From Beijerinckiaceae bacterium (lineage in GTDB: Bacteria > Pseudomonadota > Alphaproteobacteria > Rhizobiales > Beijerinckiaceae), in NCBI GenBank assembly GCA_027532775.1, contig JAPZTO010000003.1, forward strand, positions 744,001 through 808,000: 64,000 bases of DNA. The letters are read 5' to 3'. The number at the start of each line of letters is the position of its first letter. Position 1 is the first letter of the stretch. The notes below the pieces were generated by a model, which worked only from the letters and a program-made list of their open reading frames with translations, had not been told where the DNA came from and did not search any database. Made by a program: the position numbers and the translations under genes. Shown piece by piece: positions 35,853-45,683 of this stretch.

Positions 35853-37028
35853 ATGGTCACACGCGCGGAACGCACAACCTTTGGCGAGTGGTGGTGGACG
35901 ATCGACCGCTGGTTGCTGTTCTCGTTCATCGCGCTGATGGTGTCCGGCTTCCTGTTCGGCCTCGCCGCCTATCCGCCGGTGGCGAACAAGCTCGGCCTGC
36001 CGACCTTCCATTTCGTCAACCGGCAGGCCGCGTTCCTGCTGATGGCCTGCGCCATCATGATCGGGACGTCGTTCCTCAATCCGCGGCAGGTGCGGCGGCT
36101 GGCGCTGCTGCTCTTCCTGGCCGGTCTGGCTATGGTGATCCTGACCTTGTTCTACGGTTCCGAGGTCAAGGGCGCCCGGCGATGGCTCAACCTGCCCGGC
36201 TTCTCGTTGCAGCCGTCCGAAATCCTCAAGCCCGCTTTCGTCGTCATGGCGGCCTGGGCCTTTTCCGAGCGCCAGACCCGGCAGGACATGCCCTCGCTCA
36301 CCATTGCCATGCTCATCCTGCCGCTGGCCGTCGTGCCGCTGATCCGCCAGCCGGATCTCGGCCAGACGATCCTGATCAGTGCGGTCTGGTGCGGGCTGTT
36401 CTTCCTCGCCGGCCTGCATATCCTCTGGGTGATCGGCCTCGCCGGGCTCGGTGTCAGCGGGCTGTTCCTCGCCTATCGCTTCCTGCCGCATGTGACGGAC
36501 CGCATCGACCGGTTCCTCAACAAGGGCAATGGCGACACGTTCCAGACCGACATGGCGCTGGAGAGCTTCCTCTCCGGCGGCTGGTTCGGCCGGGGGCCGG
36601 GCGAGGGCACGGTGAAGCGCAGCCTGCCCGACAGCCATACCGACTTCCTGTTCTCGGTGATCGGCGAGGAATTCGGCGCCATCACCTGCATCCTCGTGGT
36701 GCTGGTCTTCGGCTTCATCGTGGTGCGGGGGATGATGCGCGCCCGCGCCAATGCCGACCCCTTCTGCCGGATGGCCGGTGCCGGGCTGATCATGCTGTTC
36801 GGGCTGCAGAGCTTCATCAACATGGCGGTCAACCTGAACCTCGTGCCGCCCAAGGGCATGACCTTGCCCTTCCTGTCCTATGGCGGCTCGTCGCTGCTGT
36901 CGGTTGCGCTCAGCAGCGGTTTCCTGCTCGCCCTGACGCGCAAACGCCCGAAATCCGCCCTGACCGACCGGATGCCGGCCCATCAGGCCGCGCCGCGCGG
37001 CGCCATGCCCCAGCCTGCCGGAGGATAG
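35853..37028 (+). CDS. ftsW: Septal peptidoglycan polymerase FtsW
   Basis: 391 residues with about ten membrane helices (SEDS family). It polymerises lipid II at the septum, paired with FtsI. Conserved parts: GARRWLNLPGFSLQPSEILK, LIRQPDLGQTILI, TDMALESFLSGGWFGRGPGE, KRSLPDSHTDFLFSVIGEEF (the ExxPDxHTDFIF-type loop), INMAVNLNLVPPKGMTLPFL and SYGGSSLL. The N-terminus has the tryptophan-rich WWWTIDRW typical of alphaproteobacterial FtsW. The start is set by GAGG about six bases upstream. The C-terminal tail is short and Ala/Pro-rich. It is followed by murG after three bases. Confidence 0.97.
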   Translation: MVTRAERTTFGEWWWTIDRWLLFSFIALMVSGFLFGLAAYPPVANKLGLPTFHFVNRQAAFLLMACAIMIGTSFLNPRQVRRLALLLFLAGLAMVILTLFYGSEVKGARRWLNLPGFSLQPSEILKPAFVVMAAWAFSERQTRQDMPSLTIAMLILPLAVVPLIRQPDLGQTILISAVWCGLFFLAGLHILWVIGLAGLGVSGLFLAYRFLPHVTDRIDRFLNKGNGDTFQTDMALESFLSGGWFGRGPGEGTVKRSLPDSHTDFLFSVIGEEFGAITCILVVLVFGFIVVRGMMRARANADPFCRMAGAGLIMLFGLQSFINMAVNLNLVPPKGMTLPFLSYGGSSLLSVALSSGFLLALTRKRPKSALTDRMPAHQAAPRGAMPQPAGG

Positions 37029-37031
37029 CCC

Positions 37032-38126
37032 ATGGCCGAAGCATCCCGCCTCATCCTACTGGCCGCCGGGGGAACCGGGGGGCATCTCTTTCCGGCCGAG
37101 GCGCTGGCCGAGGTGCTCGTCAACCGCGGCCACAAGGTGGCTTTGGTCACGGATACGCGGGTCGATGCCTGGGTCGAGCGCTTCCCCGGTGACGTGCACA
37201 CGATCACTACCGGCACGGTGACCGGCGCGGGCCTGAAATCGAAGCTGCGCGGCCTCTGGCGGCTGTTCCAGGGCGTGATGCAGGCCCGCAAGCTGATCCG
37301 GACACTCAATCCCGCGATTGTCGTCGGGTTCGGCGGCTACCCGACGGTTCCGCCCATTCTCGCGGCCCGGAGCGCTGGGCTTCCCACGCTGATCCACGAG
37401 GCGAATGCGGTGATGGGCCGGGCGAACCGGTTCCTTGCGCCCCGCGTGATGCGCATCGCCACCGGGCTGGAGCTGAAGGAAAGCCTCTTCCCGGACAAGA
37501 CCGTCGTGACCGGGAACCCGGTCCGGAAGCCGGTCCTGCATGCCAAGGAAATCGACTATCCCGCCCTGCAACGGGGCGGCACGGTGCGGCTGCTGGTCTT
37601 CGGCGGCAGCCAGGGCGCCCGGGTGATGAGCGATGTCGTGCCGAATGCGCTGCAGAACCTCCCGGAGGAGAGGCGCAAGCGTTTCCACGTGACACAACAG
37701 GCGCGTGACGAGGATGTGTTCCGCGTCGCGAAGATGTACGAAAAGCTCGGTGTGCCGCATCAGGTCGAGCATTTCTTCGATGACCTGCCGAAGCGCATGG
37801 CCGAGAGCCATCTCGTCATCGCGCGGGCCGGTGCGTCCACCGTGTCCGAACTGGGCGTGATCGGCCGCCCCTCCATTCTCGTGCCGCTGCCCGGCGCGCT
37901 GGACCAGGACCAGGCGGCGAATGGCGCGATGCTGGCCAATGCCGGCGCCGCGATCGTCATCCTGCAACCGGCTTTCACGCCGGTTTCGCTGGCCGATCTG
38001 CTGGACCGGCTGGCCGATGATCCGGACCGGTTGCAGCGCATGGCGCTGGCGGCGCGCGCCACCGGCGTTTCCGATGCGGCCTCGCGATTGGCAAGCGAGG
38101 TGCTTTCCATTGCCCGCAAGGGCTGA
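37032..38126 (+). CDS. murG: Lipid II synthase MurG (UDP-GlcNAc transferase)
   Basis: 364 residues, usual length. It transfers GlcNAc from UDP-GlcNAc to lipid I at the inner leaflet, forming lipid II. It has the GT28 fold: N-terminal LLAAGGTGGHLFPAEALAEV, then VVGFGGYPTVPPILAARSAG and LIHEANAVMGRANRFLA, and C-terminal LLVFGGSQGARVMSDVVPNA, ARAGASTVSELGVIGRPSIL and VPLPGALDQDQAANGAML. It is a peripheral membrane protein, hence no membrane helix. The ribosome site GGAGGATAG precedes the ATG. The 87 bases to murC contain nothing obvious. Confidence 0.97.
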   Translation: MAEASRLILLAAGGTGGHLFPAEALAEVLVNRGHKVALVTDTRVDAWVERFPGDVHTITTGTVTGAGLKSKLRGLWRLFQGVMQARKLIRTLNPAIVVGFGGYPTVPPILAARSAGLPTLIHEANAVMGRANRFLAPRVMRIATGLELKESLFPDKTVVTGNPVRKPVLHAKEIDYPALQRGGTVRLLVFGGSQGARVMSDVVPNALQNLPEERRKRFHVTQQARDEDVFRVAKMYEKLGVPHQVEHFFDDLPKRMAESHLVIARAGASTVSELGVIGRPSILVPLPGALDQDQAANGAMLANAGAAIVILQPAFTPVSLADLLDRLADDPDRLQRMALAARATGVSDAASRLASEVLSIARKG

Positions 38127-38213
38127 TAGGCGAAACGCGTTTTCCCGCCCCCGAATCGGGACAGGGGCTCGATCTGCCGTGCCTGTGGCGCGGCCCATTC
38201 GGAAGTGACGTCG

Positions 38214-39620
38214 ATGAAGATTCCGCGCGAGACAGGCCCCATCCATTTCATCGGGATCGGGGGGATCGGCATGTCGGGTATTGCCGAGGTGCTCGCCAAT
38301 CTTGGCTATACGGTGCAGGGCTCGGATGCGTCCGACAATGCCAATGTGAAGCGCCTGCGCGAGAAGGGCATCACCTGTTTCGTCGGGCACAAGGCCGAGA
38401 ATGTCGGCGAGGCCGGTGTGATTGTCGTCTCCACCGCGATCCGGCGGGACAATCCCGAGCTGGTCGCCGCGCGCGAGGCGCGCATCCCGGTGGTCCGGCG
38501 TGCCGAGATGCTGGCCGAACTGATGCGGCTGAAGACCTGCGTCGCCATTGCCGGGACGCATGGCAAGACCACGACAACCAGCCTTGTTGCCACGCTGCTC
38601 GACAAGGGCGGCCTCGACCCGACGGTCATCAATGGCGGCATCATCAATGCCTATGGCACCAATGCGCGGCTCGGGGGCGGCGACTGGATGGTGGTCGAGG
38701 CCGACGAGAGCGACGGCACTTTCCTCAAGCTGCCGGCGGATGTGGCGATCATCACCAATATCGATCCCGAGCATCTCGACCATTTCGGCACGTTCGACGC
38801 GATCAAGAAGGCCTTCCGGAGCCTTGTCGATAACCTGCCCTTCTATGGTTTCGCCGTGATGTGCATCGATCATCCGACGGTGCAGGAGCTGGTCGGCCAG
38901 ATCGAGGATCGCCGCGTCATCACCTATGGCGAGAACCCGCAGGCCGATGTCCGGCTGATGGGCGTCAATCTCGAAGGCGGCGTCTGCCGCTTCGACGTGG
39001 TGATCCGGGATCGCAAGAGCGGCCGCGTCACCGAATTGCCGCGCATGGTCCTGCCGATGCCGGGCCATCATAACGCGCTCAATGCGACGGCGGCGATTGC
39101 CGTGGCGTTCGAGCTGGGCGTGCCGGTCGATGTGATCCGCGAGGGGTTGGCCGGGTTCGGCGGCGTCAAGCGGCGCTTCACCCGGACGGGCGAATGGAAC
39201 GGCGTGACGATCTTCGACGATTACGGCCATCACCCGGTCGAGATCGCCGCTGTCCTGCGCGCGGCCCGTGCTTCCACCAAAGGGCAGGTGATTGCCGTGG
39301 TACAGCCGCATCGCTACACGCGGCTCCACTCGCTCTTCGCGGAATTCTCCACCTGCTTCAATGATGCCGACAAGGTGATCGTGGCCGATACCTATGCCGC
39401 CGGCGAGGCGCCGATTGCCGGGGCGGACCGGGATGGCCTTGTCGCCGGCATCAAGGCGCATGGCCACCGCCATGTCCTGCCGCTCGAAGGGCCGGACATG
39501 CTGGCGCGCCATATCGCCTCGGTCGCGCGGCCGGGTGATTACGTCATTTTCCTCGGTGCCGGGAACATCACGCAATGGGCCTATGCGCTGCCGGGGGAAC
39601 TGGCGGCGCTGAAAGGGTAG
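38214..39620 (+). CDS. murC: UDP-N-acetylmuramate:L-alanine ligase
   Basis: 468 residues. It catalyses the first peptide-adding step on UDP-MurNAc. Motifs: [53 protein letters not shown] with the ATP loop [75 protein letters not shown] and VVQPHRYTR. The ATG follows GGAAG at a good distance; a GTG three codons earlier is less likely. It is followed after three bases by murB. Confidence 0.97.
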   Translation: MKIPRETGPIHFIGIGGIGMSGIAEVLANLGYTVQGSDASDNANVKRLREKGITCFVGHKAENVGEAGVIVVSTAIRRDNPELVAAREARIPVVRRAEMLAELMRLKTCVAIAGTHGKTTTTSLVATLLDKGGLDPTVINGGIINAYGTNARLGGGDWMVVEADESDGTFLKLPADVAIITNIDPEHLDHFGTFDAIKKAFRSLVDNLPFYGFAVMCIDHPTVQELVGQIEDRRVITYGENPQADVRLMGVNLEGGVCRFDVVIRDRKSGRVTELPRMVLPMPGHHNALNATAAIAVAFELGVPVDVIREGLAGFGGVKRRFTRTGEWNGVTIFDDYGHHPVEIAAVLRAARASTKGQVIAVVQPHRYTRLHSLFAEFSTCFNDADKVIVADTYAAGEAPIAGADRDGLVAGIKAHGHRHVLPLEGPDMLARHIASVARPGDYVIFLGAGNITQWAYALPGELAALKG

Positions 39621-39623
39621 GGG

Positions 39624-40580
39624 ATGGCCTTTCCCGACATCACGCCCGAGTTGAAGGCGCGCATGCCGGAGCTGCGGGGCCGGCTGCTGGCGAACGAGCC
39701 GCTGGCGCCCTTCACCTGGCTGCGCGTGGGCGGGCCGGCGCAGGTTCTGTTCACGCCGGCGGATGTCGAGGATCTCGCCTATTTCCTGGCCCGGCTGCCG
39801 GCGGACATCCCGCTGATGCCTTTGGGCCTCGCCTCGAACATGATCATCCGCGATGGTGGCGTGCCCGGCGTGGTGATCCGCTTTTCGCCGCGCGGCTTCG
39901 GCCGGATCGCGGTGGAGCCGGGGCACCGGATCCGGGCCGGCGCCTTCGCGACCGACCGGAAGGTGGCGCAGGAAGCGGCAGAGGCCGGAATCGGCGGGCT
40001 GGAATTTCTCTATGGCATTCCCGGCTCGATCGGCGGTGCCCTTCGCATGAATGCGGGCACGCGGTCGAACACCAACCCCGAGATCGAGGGCGAGACGGCG
40101 GAGCGTTTCGTCGAGGCCAAGGCGGTGACGCGGGCTGGCGAGATCATCACGCTCGACCGGGCCGCGATGGGCTTTGTCTATCGTGGCTGCGGCGTGGCGC
40201 CGGACACGATTTTCGTCGAGGCGCTGCTGGAGGGTTTCCCGAGGGAACCGGAACTGATCCATGCCATCAACGCCCGCGTGCAGGAGCATCGCGAGCGCGA
40301 CCAGGAAACGAAGGTGCGGACGGCCGGTTCCACCTTCAAGAATCCGCCCGGGCATTCGGCCTGGCGGCTGGTCCGGGATGCAGGCGGACTCGACCTGCGT
40401 TTCGGGCAGGCGGAAATGTCGCGCAAGCACGCGAATTTCCTGATCGCCCATGATGGCGCGACGGCTGCGGATATCGAGGCCCTGGGCGAGGAGATTCGCT
40501 GCCGCGTGAAGGCGGGGAAGGGCATCGATCTCGAATGGGAAGTGAAGCGGGTCGGCATCAGCCTGCCCAACGAAGCGTAA
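39624..40580 (+). CDS. murB: UDP-N-acetylenolpyruvoylglucosamine reductase
   Basis: 318 residues. It is an FAD enzyme that reduces UDP-GlcNAc-enolpyruvate to UDP-MurNAc with NADPH. The type II layout (no tyrosine-loop insert) is seen, as usual for alphaproteobacteria: [57 protein letters not shown] with the arginine motif, [28 protein letters not shown] with the catalytic serine, and [20 protein letters not shown]. Translation starts just after the murC stop with AGGGTAGGGG as ribosome site. It is followed by ddl after 35 bases. Confidence 0.97.
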   Translation: MAFPDITPELKARMPELRGRLLANEPLAPFTWLRVGGPAQVLFTPADVEDLAYFLARLPADIPLMPLGLASNMIIRDGGVPGVVIRFSPRGFGRIAVEPGHRIRAGAFATDRKVAQEAAEAGIGGLEFLYGIPGSIGGALRMNAGTRSNTNPEIEGETAERFVEAKAVTRAGEIITLDRAAMGFVYRGCGVAPDTIFVEALLEGFPREPELIHAINARVQEHRERDQETKVRTAGSTFKNPPGHSAWRLVRDAGGLDLRFGQAEMSRKHANFLIAHDGATAADIEALGEEIRCRVKAGKGIDLEWEVKRVGISLPNEA

Positions 40581-40615
40581 GTGTTGGCCGCCAGCAGGGC
40601 GGCGAGGAGACAGAC

Positions 40616-41542
40616 ATGGCCAAGCATATCGCGGTTCTGATGGGCGGCTGGGCCGCCGAGCGGCCGGTCAGCCTCAAATCCGGCGCGGCCTGCGCCGAGG
40701 CGCTGCGGCAGCGCGGCTTCCGGGTGAGCGAGGTCGATGTCGGACGCGACCTTGCCGCCGTGCTGACCGAGTTGGGGCCGGATTGCGCCTTCAACGCGCT
40801 GCATGGCCCGTTCGGCGAGGATGGCACCGTACAGGGTCTGCTGGAGATCATGGGCCTGCCCTATACGCATTCCGGCGTGCTGGCCTCCAGCCTTGCCATG
40901 CGGAAGGACCGGGCCAAGACCGTGATGGCGGCAGCGGGCGTGCCGGTGGCGGCGGGGATGACGGTCTCGCGATTCGAACTGGCGAAGCGCCATGTGATGG
41001 AGCCACCCTTTGTCGCCAAGCCGGTGGCGAACGGCTCCTCCTTTGGCGTTTTCATCGTGAAGGAAGGTCGCACCCACCCGCTGCAGGAACTCGGCAGCGC
41101 GGATTGGCCGCTGGGCGATGAAATGCTGGTCGAACCCTTCATTCCCGGCCGGGAGCTGACCTGCGGCGTCATCGGATATCGCGATGGTGCCCAGGCTCTG
41201 GACGTGATCGAGATCCAGCCGACGGCCGGCCCCTTCTATGACTATGACGCAAAGTATGCTGCGGGCGGGTCAATTCACGTCCTGCCGGCAAATCTTAAAC
41301 CAAATATTTACCAGCGCGTCCAAGAAATGGCTGTAAGGGCGCATGAGGCGCTCGGCTGTCGTGGTGTCTCGCGTGCTGACTTCCGGTACGACGACAATAC
41401 CGACACGCTGGTCTGCCTGGAGGTTAATACCCAACCTGGCATGACGGAGACCTCACTCGTGCCCGAACTCGCGGCCCATAAGGGCCTCAGCTTCGGCGAG
41501 CTCGTGGAATGGATGGTGGAGGATTCCTCGGTCGATCGTTAA
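40616..41542 (+). CDS. ddl: D-alanine:D-alanine ligase
   Basis: 308 residues (DdlB type). It makes the D-Ala-D-Ala dipeptide used by MurF, with two ATP-grasp lobes. Motifs: IAVLMGGWAAERPVSLKSG, NALHGPFGEDGTVQGLLEIM, YTHSGVLASSLAMRKDRAK, FVAKPVANGSSFGVFIV, VEPFIPGRELTCGVIG, and the metal/substrate site LVCLEVNTQPGMTETSLVPE. The start has GGCGAGGAGACAG ahead. Between about 41270 and 41420 the codons shift from GC-ending to AT-ending (for example AATCTTAAACCAAATATT), unlike the rest of the gene. Its 3' end overlaps ftsQ by 34 bases in another frame. Confidence 0.97.
   Translation: MAKHIAVLMGGWAAERPVSLKSGAACAEALRQRGFRVSEVDVGRDLAAVLTELGPDCAFNALHGPFGEDGTVQGLLEIMGLPYTHSGVLASSLAMRKDRAKTVMAAAGVPVAAGMTVSRFELAKRHVMEPPFVAKPVANGSSFGVFIVKEGRTHPLQELGSADWPLGDEMLVEPFIPGRELTCGVIGYRDGAQALDVIEIQPTAGPFYDYDAKYAAGGSIHVLPANLKPNIYQRVQEMAVRAHEALGCRGVSRADFRYDDNTDTLVCLEVNTQPGMTETSLVPELAAHKGLSFGELVEWMVEDSSVDR
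41282..41310 (+). promoter_or_regulatory. Possible internal promoter for ftsQAZ inside ddl
   Basis: Within an unusually AT-rich patch of ddl, CTGCCG (41282-41287) is followed after 17 bases by TATTTA (41305-41310), about 200 bases before ftsQ. A TTAA lies in the spacer. In Caulobacter, ftsQA has a promoter inside or next to ddl. The -35 match is weak, so this is suggestive only. Confidence 0.3.
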
Positions 41543-42429
41543 AGGCCCGGTTCGGCGCTTACGCCGAGGCGGTTGCCCTTTGGCGTGCCGAGCGTGCCGC
41601 GAACCGGCGGGCGCAGTCGCGCCTGCGGATTCCGCGTGGCATCGGCTCGAGCGCCGCGATCGCCTTCATTCTCGCCAGCGCGGGAACCGGCTTCGTCATG
41701 GGCGGGCATTATGACCGCATGATCGCCGAGCAGGGCTCGATCGCCGATATGGTGGCGCGCGCCTTCGGCTTCGGTGTCCGCCATATCGTGCTGAGCGGGC
41801 ATGCAGAACTCACCCAGGACGAGGTGATCCATCTTTCCGGCCTGCAGGGCCATCAATCGCTGCCCTTCCTCGATCCCAAGGCCATGCAGGACCGCCTGCA
41901 ATCCGTTCCGCTGATCGCGGAGGCCATGGTCACCAAGCTTTATCCCGACCGCCTGCTGATCACGGTCCGCGAACGCGTACCCTTCGCCATCTGGCAGCAG
42001 GACGGGCAGGTCCGCGTGATTGCCGAGGATGGCACCGCGATCGAGGATCTCAGCGATCCGCGCTTCCTCCGCCTGCCGCATGTGGTGGGTCCGGATGCCA
42101 ATCTCCGTGCCCGCGAATTCGTTGCCTTGCTGGAACATGTTCCGGAACTGCGCGACCAGATCCGCGCAGGCATCCTTGTCTCGAAGCGCCGCTGGACCAT
42201 CAAGCTGCAGAACGGAATTGACGTGCTCCTGCCCGAAACCGACGCGGACAAGGCGCTCAGGACCTTCGCCCGGCTGGAAAAGCAGCATGGCCTCACAAAG
42301 AAGGCCGCTTTGGCGATCGACCTTCGCCTGCCGGACCGGATCGCCCTGCGCCTGACCGAGGAAGCGGCATCGCAATTCGGCGAGACGATCCAGCAGAAGA
42401 TCAAGAGATGGGGAGGGCGCGCATCATGA
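41509..42429 (+). CDS. ftsQ: Cell division protein FtsQ
   Basis: 306 residues. A cytoplasmic N-terminus of about 45 residues is followed by one membrane helix (SSAAIAFILASAGTGFVMGG) and a periplasmic POTRA domain (about residues 85-155: VRHIVLSGHAELTQDEVIHL, GLQGHQSLPFLDPKAMQDRL, VTKLYPDRLLITVRERVPFA). The beta domain comes next (GTAIEDLSDPRFLRLPHVVG, RRWTIKLQNGIDVLLP, AIDLRLPDRIALRL). FtsQ links early and late divisome parts through FtsB-FtsL. The ATG lies inside the ddl 3' end, giving a 34-base overlap; no better start is downstream before the conserved helix. It ends in an ATGA overlap with ftsA. Confidence 0.93.
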   Translation: MDGGGFLGRSLKARFGAYAEAVALWRAERAANRRAQSRLRIPRGIGSSAAIAFILASAGTGFVMGGHYDRMIAEQGSIADMVARAFGFGVRHIVLSGHAELTQDEVIHLSGLQGHQSLPFLDPKAMQDRLQSVPLIAEAMVTKLYPDRLLITVRERVPFAIWQQDGQVRVIAEDGTAIEDLSDPRFLRLPHVVGPDANLRAREFVALLEHVPELRDQIRAGILVSKRRWTIKLQNGIDVLLPETDADKALRTFARLEKQHGLTKKAALAIDLRLPDRIALRLTEEAASQFGETIQQKIKRWGGRAS

Positions 42430-43751
42430 TGCGGGGCTCCTCCACCATGATTCCGCGCATCCGGCCGGTACCGCCGAACAAGTCGGCCATCCTCTCGGCG
42501 CTGGATGTCGGCACCTCCAAGGTTGTCTGCCTGATCGCGCGGCTCGATCCGATCGAGGGCTCGGACGTGCTGTCCGGGCGCACGCATCGCATGCGCATCC
42601 TCGGCATTGGCCACCAGCGCTCGCGCGGGATCAAGGGCGGCACGGTGATCGATCTCGGCGAGGCCGAGAAGGCGATCCGCCTCGCGGTCGATTCCGCCGA
42701 GCGCATGGCCGGGGTGCAGGTCACCAGCGCGCTCGTCAATATTTCCGGCGGCCGGATCGGCTCGCAGCATTTTGCCGGCCGCGTCACGCTCAACCGCCGC
42801 AATGTCGAGCAGGGGGATATCACCCGCGTCATCGAGGTGGCTTCGAGCCATGCGCAGGATGCCGGCCGCTCGATCCTGCATGCGCTGCCGGTCGGCTATT
42901 CGCTCGATGGGGGCGGCGGCATCCAGGAACCGAAGGGCATGGTGGGCGAGGCGCTCGGCGTGGATCTCCACATCGCCTCCTGCGATCCGCTCGCCGCGCA
43001 TAACCTGATGCTGGCGGTCGAGCGGGGCCATCTCGCCGTCGAGGCCCTCGTGGCCACGCCCTATGCCTCGGCCCTCTCCACGCTGTGCGATGACGAGGCC
43101 GAACTCGGCGCGGTGGTGATCGATATCGGTGGTGGCACCACATCGATCGCGGTGTTCCATCAGGGCCACCTGATGCACTGCGACGCGATCGCGCTCGGCG
43201 GGAACTACATCACGCTCGACATCGCGCGCGGGCTTTCCATGCGCCTCGAGGACGCGGAGAAGATCAAGAACCGCTACGCCTCCTGCATCGAGACCGAGGC
43301 GGACAGCCGCGACATCCTGTCGATCCGGCAGGTCGGCGAGGATGACCGCGACCACACCCATTCCCTGCCGCTCGGCCAGCTCACCCGCGTGGTGAAGCCG
43401 CGGGCGGAAGAGATCGTCGAATTCGTCCGCGAGCGGCTCGAGAAGAACGGGTACCGAATCGCCAAGGGCCAGCATGTGCTGCTGACCGGCGGCACGGCGC
43501 AGCTCGGCGGCCTGCCGGATCTCGCCAAGCGTGTCTTCGGCACGCCGGTGCGTCTTGCGCGGCCGATCGGAGTCCAGGGCCTGCCGGAAGCGGCGAAGAG
43601 CCCGGCCTTTGCCAGCGCGGTCGGGCTGCTCGTCTACCCGCAGGTGGCGGGCAAGGAATATTTCGAAGCGGGGCGGCGCAGCGCCCTGCCGATGACCGGA
43701 ACGGGCGGCTACATCGCCCGCGTCGGGCAGTGGCTGAGAGACAGTTTCTAA
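42426..43751 (+). CDS. ftsA: Cell division protein FtsA
   Basis: 441 residues, actin-fold ATPase that tethers FtsZ to the membrane. Motifs: phosphate-1 loop ALDVGTSKVVCLIARL, IRLAVDSAERMAGVQVTSAL with the SHS2-type inserted 1C domain, phosphate-2 AVVIDIGGGTTSIAVFHQG, ALGGNYITLDIARGLSMRLE with the connecting loop, and adenosine motif VLLTGGTAQLGGLPDLAKRV. The C-terminal amphipathic helix GYIARVGQWLRDSF is the membrane-targeting sequence. The ATG at 42426 overlaps the ftsQ stop and has GGAGGG nine bases upstream; an upstream ATG at 42408 is less likely. Confidence 0.96.
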   Translation: MMRGSSTMIPRIRPVPPNKSAILSALDVGTSKVVCLIARLDPIEGSDVLSGRTHRMRILGIGHQRSRGIKGGTVIDLGEAEKAIRLAVDSAERMAGVQVTSALVNISGGRIGSQHFAGRVTLNRRNVEQGDITRVIEVASSHAQDAGRSILHALPVGYSLDGGGGIQEPKGMVGEALGVDLHIASCDPLAAHNLMLAVERGHLAVEALVATPYASALSTLCDDEAELGAVVIDIGGGTTSIAVFHQGHLMHCDAIALGGNYITLDIARGLSMRLEDAEKIKNRYASCIETEADSRDILSIRQVGEDDRDHTHSLPLGQLTRVVKPRAEEIVEFVRERLEKNGYRIAKGQHVLLTGGTAQLGGLPDLAKRVFGTPVRLARPIGVQGLPEAAKSPAFASAVGLLVYPQVAGKEYFEAGRRSALPMTGTGGYIARVGQWLRDSF

Positions 43752-43852
43752 CCGTCCGGCCGGGTTCGCGTGGCGGCGCGATCCCCCGGCAGGACAAGTG
43801 ACACGCAATCGCTCCAACCCGGCGGGCGGGCCGGATCCAGAAGAGGCAAACC

Positions 43853-45613
43853 ATGACCATTACCATCAAGGCGCCGGATATCCGGGAACTGAAGCCGAGG
43901 ATCACCGTCTTCGGCGTGGGCGGTGCGGGCGGCAACGCGGTCAACAACATGATCCGTTGCGGCCTGGTCGGCGTCGATTTCGTGGTGGCCAATACGGATG
44001 CGCAGGCCCTCCTGCTCTCCAATGCGGAACGCCGGATCCAGATGGGTATCCAGGTGACCGAGGGTCTCGGCGCTGGCTCGCAGCCGGAGGTTGGCCGCTC
44101 GGCCGCCGAAGAGGTGATCGACGAGATCCGTGACCAGCTGGCCCATGTCCACATGGCCTTCATCACGGCCGGGATGGGCGGCGGCACCGGCACCGGCGCG
44201 GCGCCGGTCATTGCCCGCGTCGCCCGCGAGATGGGCATCCTGACCGTCGGCGTGGTCACGAAGCCGTTCCATTTCGAAGGCCAGCGCCGCATGCGCGTCG
44301 CGGAGGCCGGGATTTCGGAACTCCAGAAGGCGGTCGATACGCTGATCGTCATTCCGAACCAGAACCTGTTCCGGATTGCCAACGAGAAGACCACCTTTGC
44401 CGAGGCCTTCGCCATGGCAGACCAGGTGCTGCTCTCGGGCGTCGCCTCGGTGACGGACCTCATCGTCAAGCCAGGCCTGATCAACCTCGATTTCGCCGAT
44501 GTCCGCGCCGTGATGCGCGACATGGGCAAGGCGATGATGGGCACGGGCGAGGCCTCGGGCGAGAGCCGCGCGATCATGGCTGCCGAAGCCGCGATCGCCA
44601 ATCCGCTGCTTGACGAGACCTCGATGAAGGGTGCCCGCGGGCTGCTGATCTCCATCACCGGCGGCCCGGACATGAAGATCTACGAGGTCGACGAGGCTGC
44701 AAACCGCATCCGCGAGGAGGTGGATGTCGATGCCAACGTGATCTTCGGCGCCACGCAGGACGAGAGCCTCGACGGCATCATCCGCGTCTCGGTGGTCGCG
44801 ACCGGCCTCGACCCGGCCATGACCCGCGAAGACAGCCACGAGCCGTCAGGCACGATCGACCAGCGCCTCGCTGCAATGGCGGACCGTTTGCGCGCCCAGA
44901 TGGCGCAGCGCGTCCAGGCCAGTGCGGCCCAGATGCCGACCACGCCGGCGCCGATCCCGGTCCAGCCGGCCGCGCCTGCGCCGGTGGCTGTCGCGCCGGC
45001 CCCGATGCCGGCTCCCGCTGCGCCGATCCTGCCGCCGCAGCCCGAGCCGGTTGCCGAAATGCCGGGCTTGCTGGTGGAGGCCACCGCGCCGCGTCCTGCC
45101 GCCTTCTTCGCCCAGCCGGTGGTGGAAGAGCCCCGCGCTCCGGTCGAGGACCCGCGCGCGGCCCAGCCCTTCATTCCGCCGGCGCCGGACCGTTTGCCAC
45201 CCCGCCAGCCGCGCATGCCGTCGATCGACGAGTTGCCGCGCCCGGCCCAGGCCGTGCTGCAGGCCAACCGGCAGGATGCGGTTGCCGCCCCGCCGGCCCC
45301 GGAGCAGAAGCGCATGACGCTGATGCAGCGCCTTGCCGCTGTCGGCCTCGGTGGCCGCCGCGAGGAAGACCCTGTCCCGGCACCGCGCGCCGCCGAGCCG
45401 ATGCTGACGCCGGACATGCCGGCCCAGCCGAGCGCCACGCACGAGATGTATGCCCGCCGCCCGGCCGCCCCGGCGCCGCAGCCGCCGGCCTATCGCCCGG
45501 CACAGGGGCAGCTCGATGCGCAGGGGCGTGTGGCTCCGGCTCCGGCCCAGGCCCGCGCCTTTGAGGATGACCAGCTGGAAATCCCCGCTTTCCTGCGCCG
45601 TCAGGCCAAGTGA
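43853..45613 (+). CDS. ftsZ: Cell division GTPase FtsZ
   Basis: 586 residues (E. coli 383). The GTPase core (about residues 15-320) has [20 protein letters not shown], the tubulin signature GGGTGTG at about residues 109-115, and the T7 loop with synergy residues in [12 protein letters not shown] long Pro/Ala/Val-rich linker of about 230 residues follows. The C-terminal conserved peptide [10 protein letters not shown], near residue 575, binds FtsA and other partners. Extended linkers are common in Rhizobiales. FtsZ forms the Z-ring that scaffolds division. The ATG has an AGAGGC site. A perfect hairpin lies about 45 bases after the stop. Confidence 0.97.
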   Translation: MTITIKAPDIRELKPRITVFGVGGAGGNAVNNMIRCGLVGVDFVVANTDAQALLLSNAERRIQMGIQVTEGLGAGSQPEVGRSAAEEVIDEIRDQLAHVHMAFITAGMGGGTGTGAAPVIARVAREMGILTVGVVTKPFHFEGQRRMRVAEAGISELQKAVDTLIVIPNQNLFRIANEKTTFAEAFAMADQVLLSGVASVTDLIVKPGLINLDFADVRAVMRDMGKAMMGTGEASGESRAIMAAEAAIANPLLDETSMKGARGLLISITGGPDMKIYEVDEAANRIREEVDVDANVIFGATQDESLDGIIRVSVVATGLDPAMTREDSHEPSGTIDQRLAAMADRLRAQMAQRVQASAAQMPTTPAPIPVQPAAPAPVAVAPAPMPAPAAPILPPQPEPVAEMPGLLVEATAPRPAAFFAQPVVEEPRAPVEDPRAAQPFIPPAPDRLPPRQPRMPSIDELPRPAQAVLQANRQDAVAAPPAPEQKRMTLMQRLAAVGLGGRREEDPVPAPRAAEPMLTPDMPAQPSATHEMYARRPAAPAPQPPAYRPAQGQLDAQGRVAPAPAQARAFEDDQLEIPAFLRRQAK

Positions 45614-45656
45614 GTCGGGCGTAACCGGAAGACTTCTCAACAAAGTCTTACGAAAG

Positions 45657-45683
45657 CCGATCCGCCCGATGATGGCGGATCGG
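45657..45683 (+). terminator. Perfect 10-bp hairpin after ftsZ
   Basis: CCGATCCGCC (45657-45666) pairs with GGCGGATCGG (45674-45683) across a seven-base loop, 45 bases behind the ftsZ stop. No T-run follows (the next bases are AGGCAGAAAAA), so it may be a processing or attenuation structure rather than a full intrinsic terminator. It separates ftsZ from lpxC. Confidence 0.5.

Noticed and set aside
37056-40451. An 1131-codon open frame on the minus strand opposite murG, murC and murB
   Set aside because: Same composition artefact; the sense strand encodes three enzymes with all catalytic motifs.
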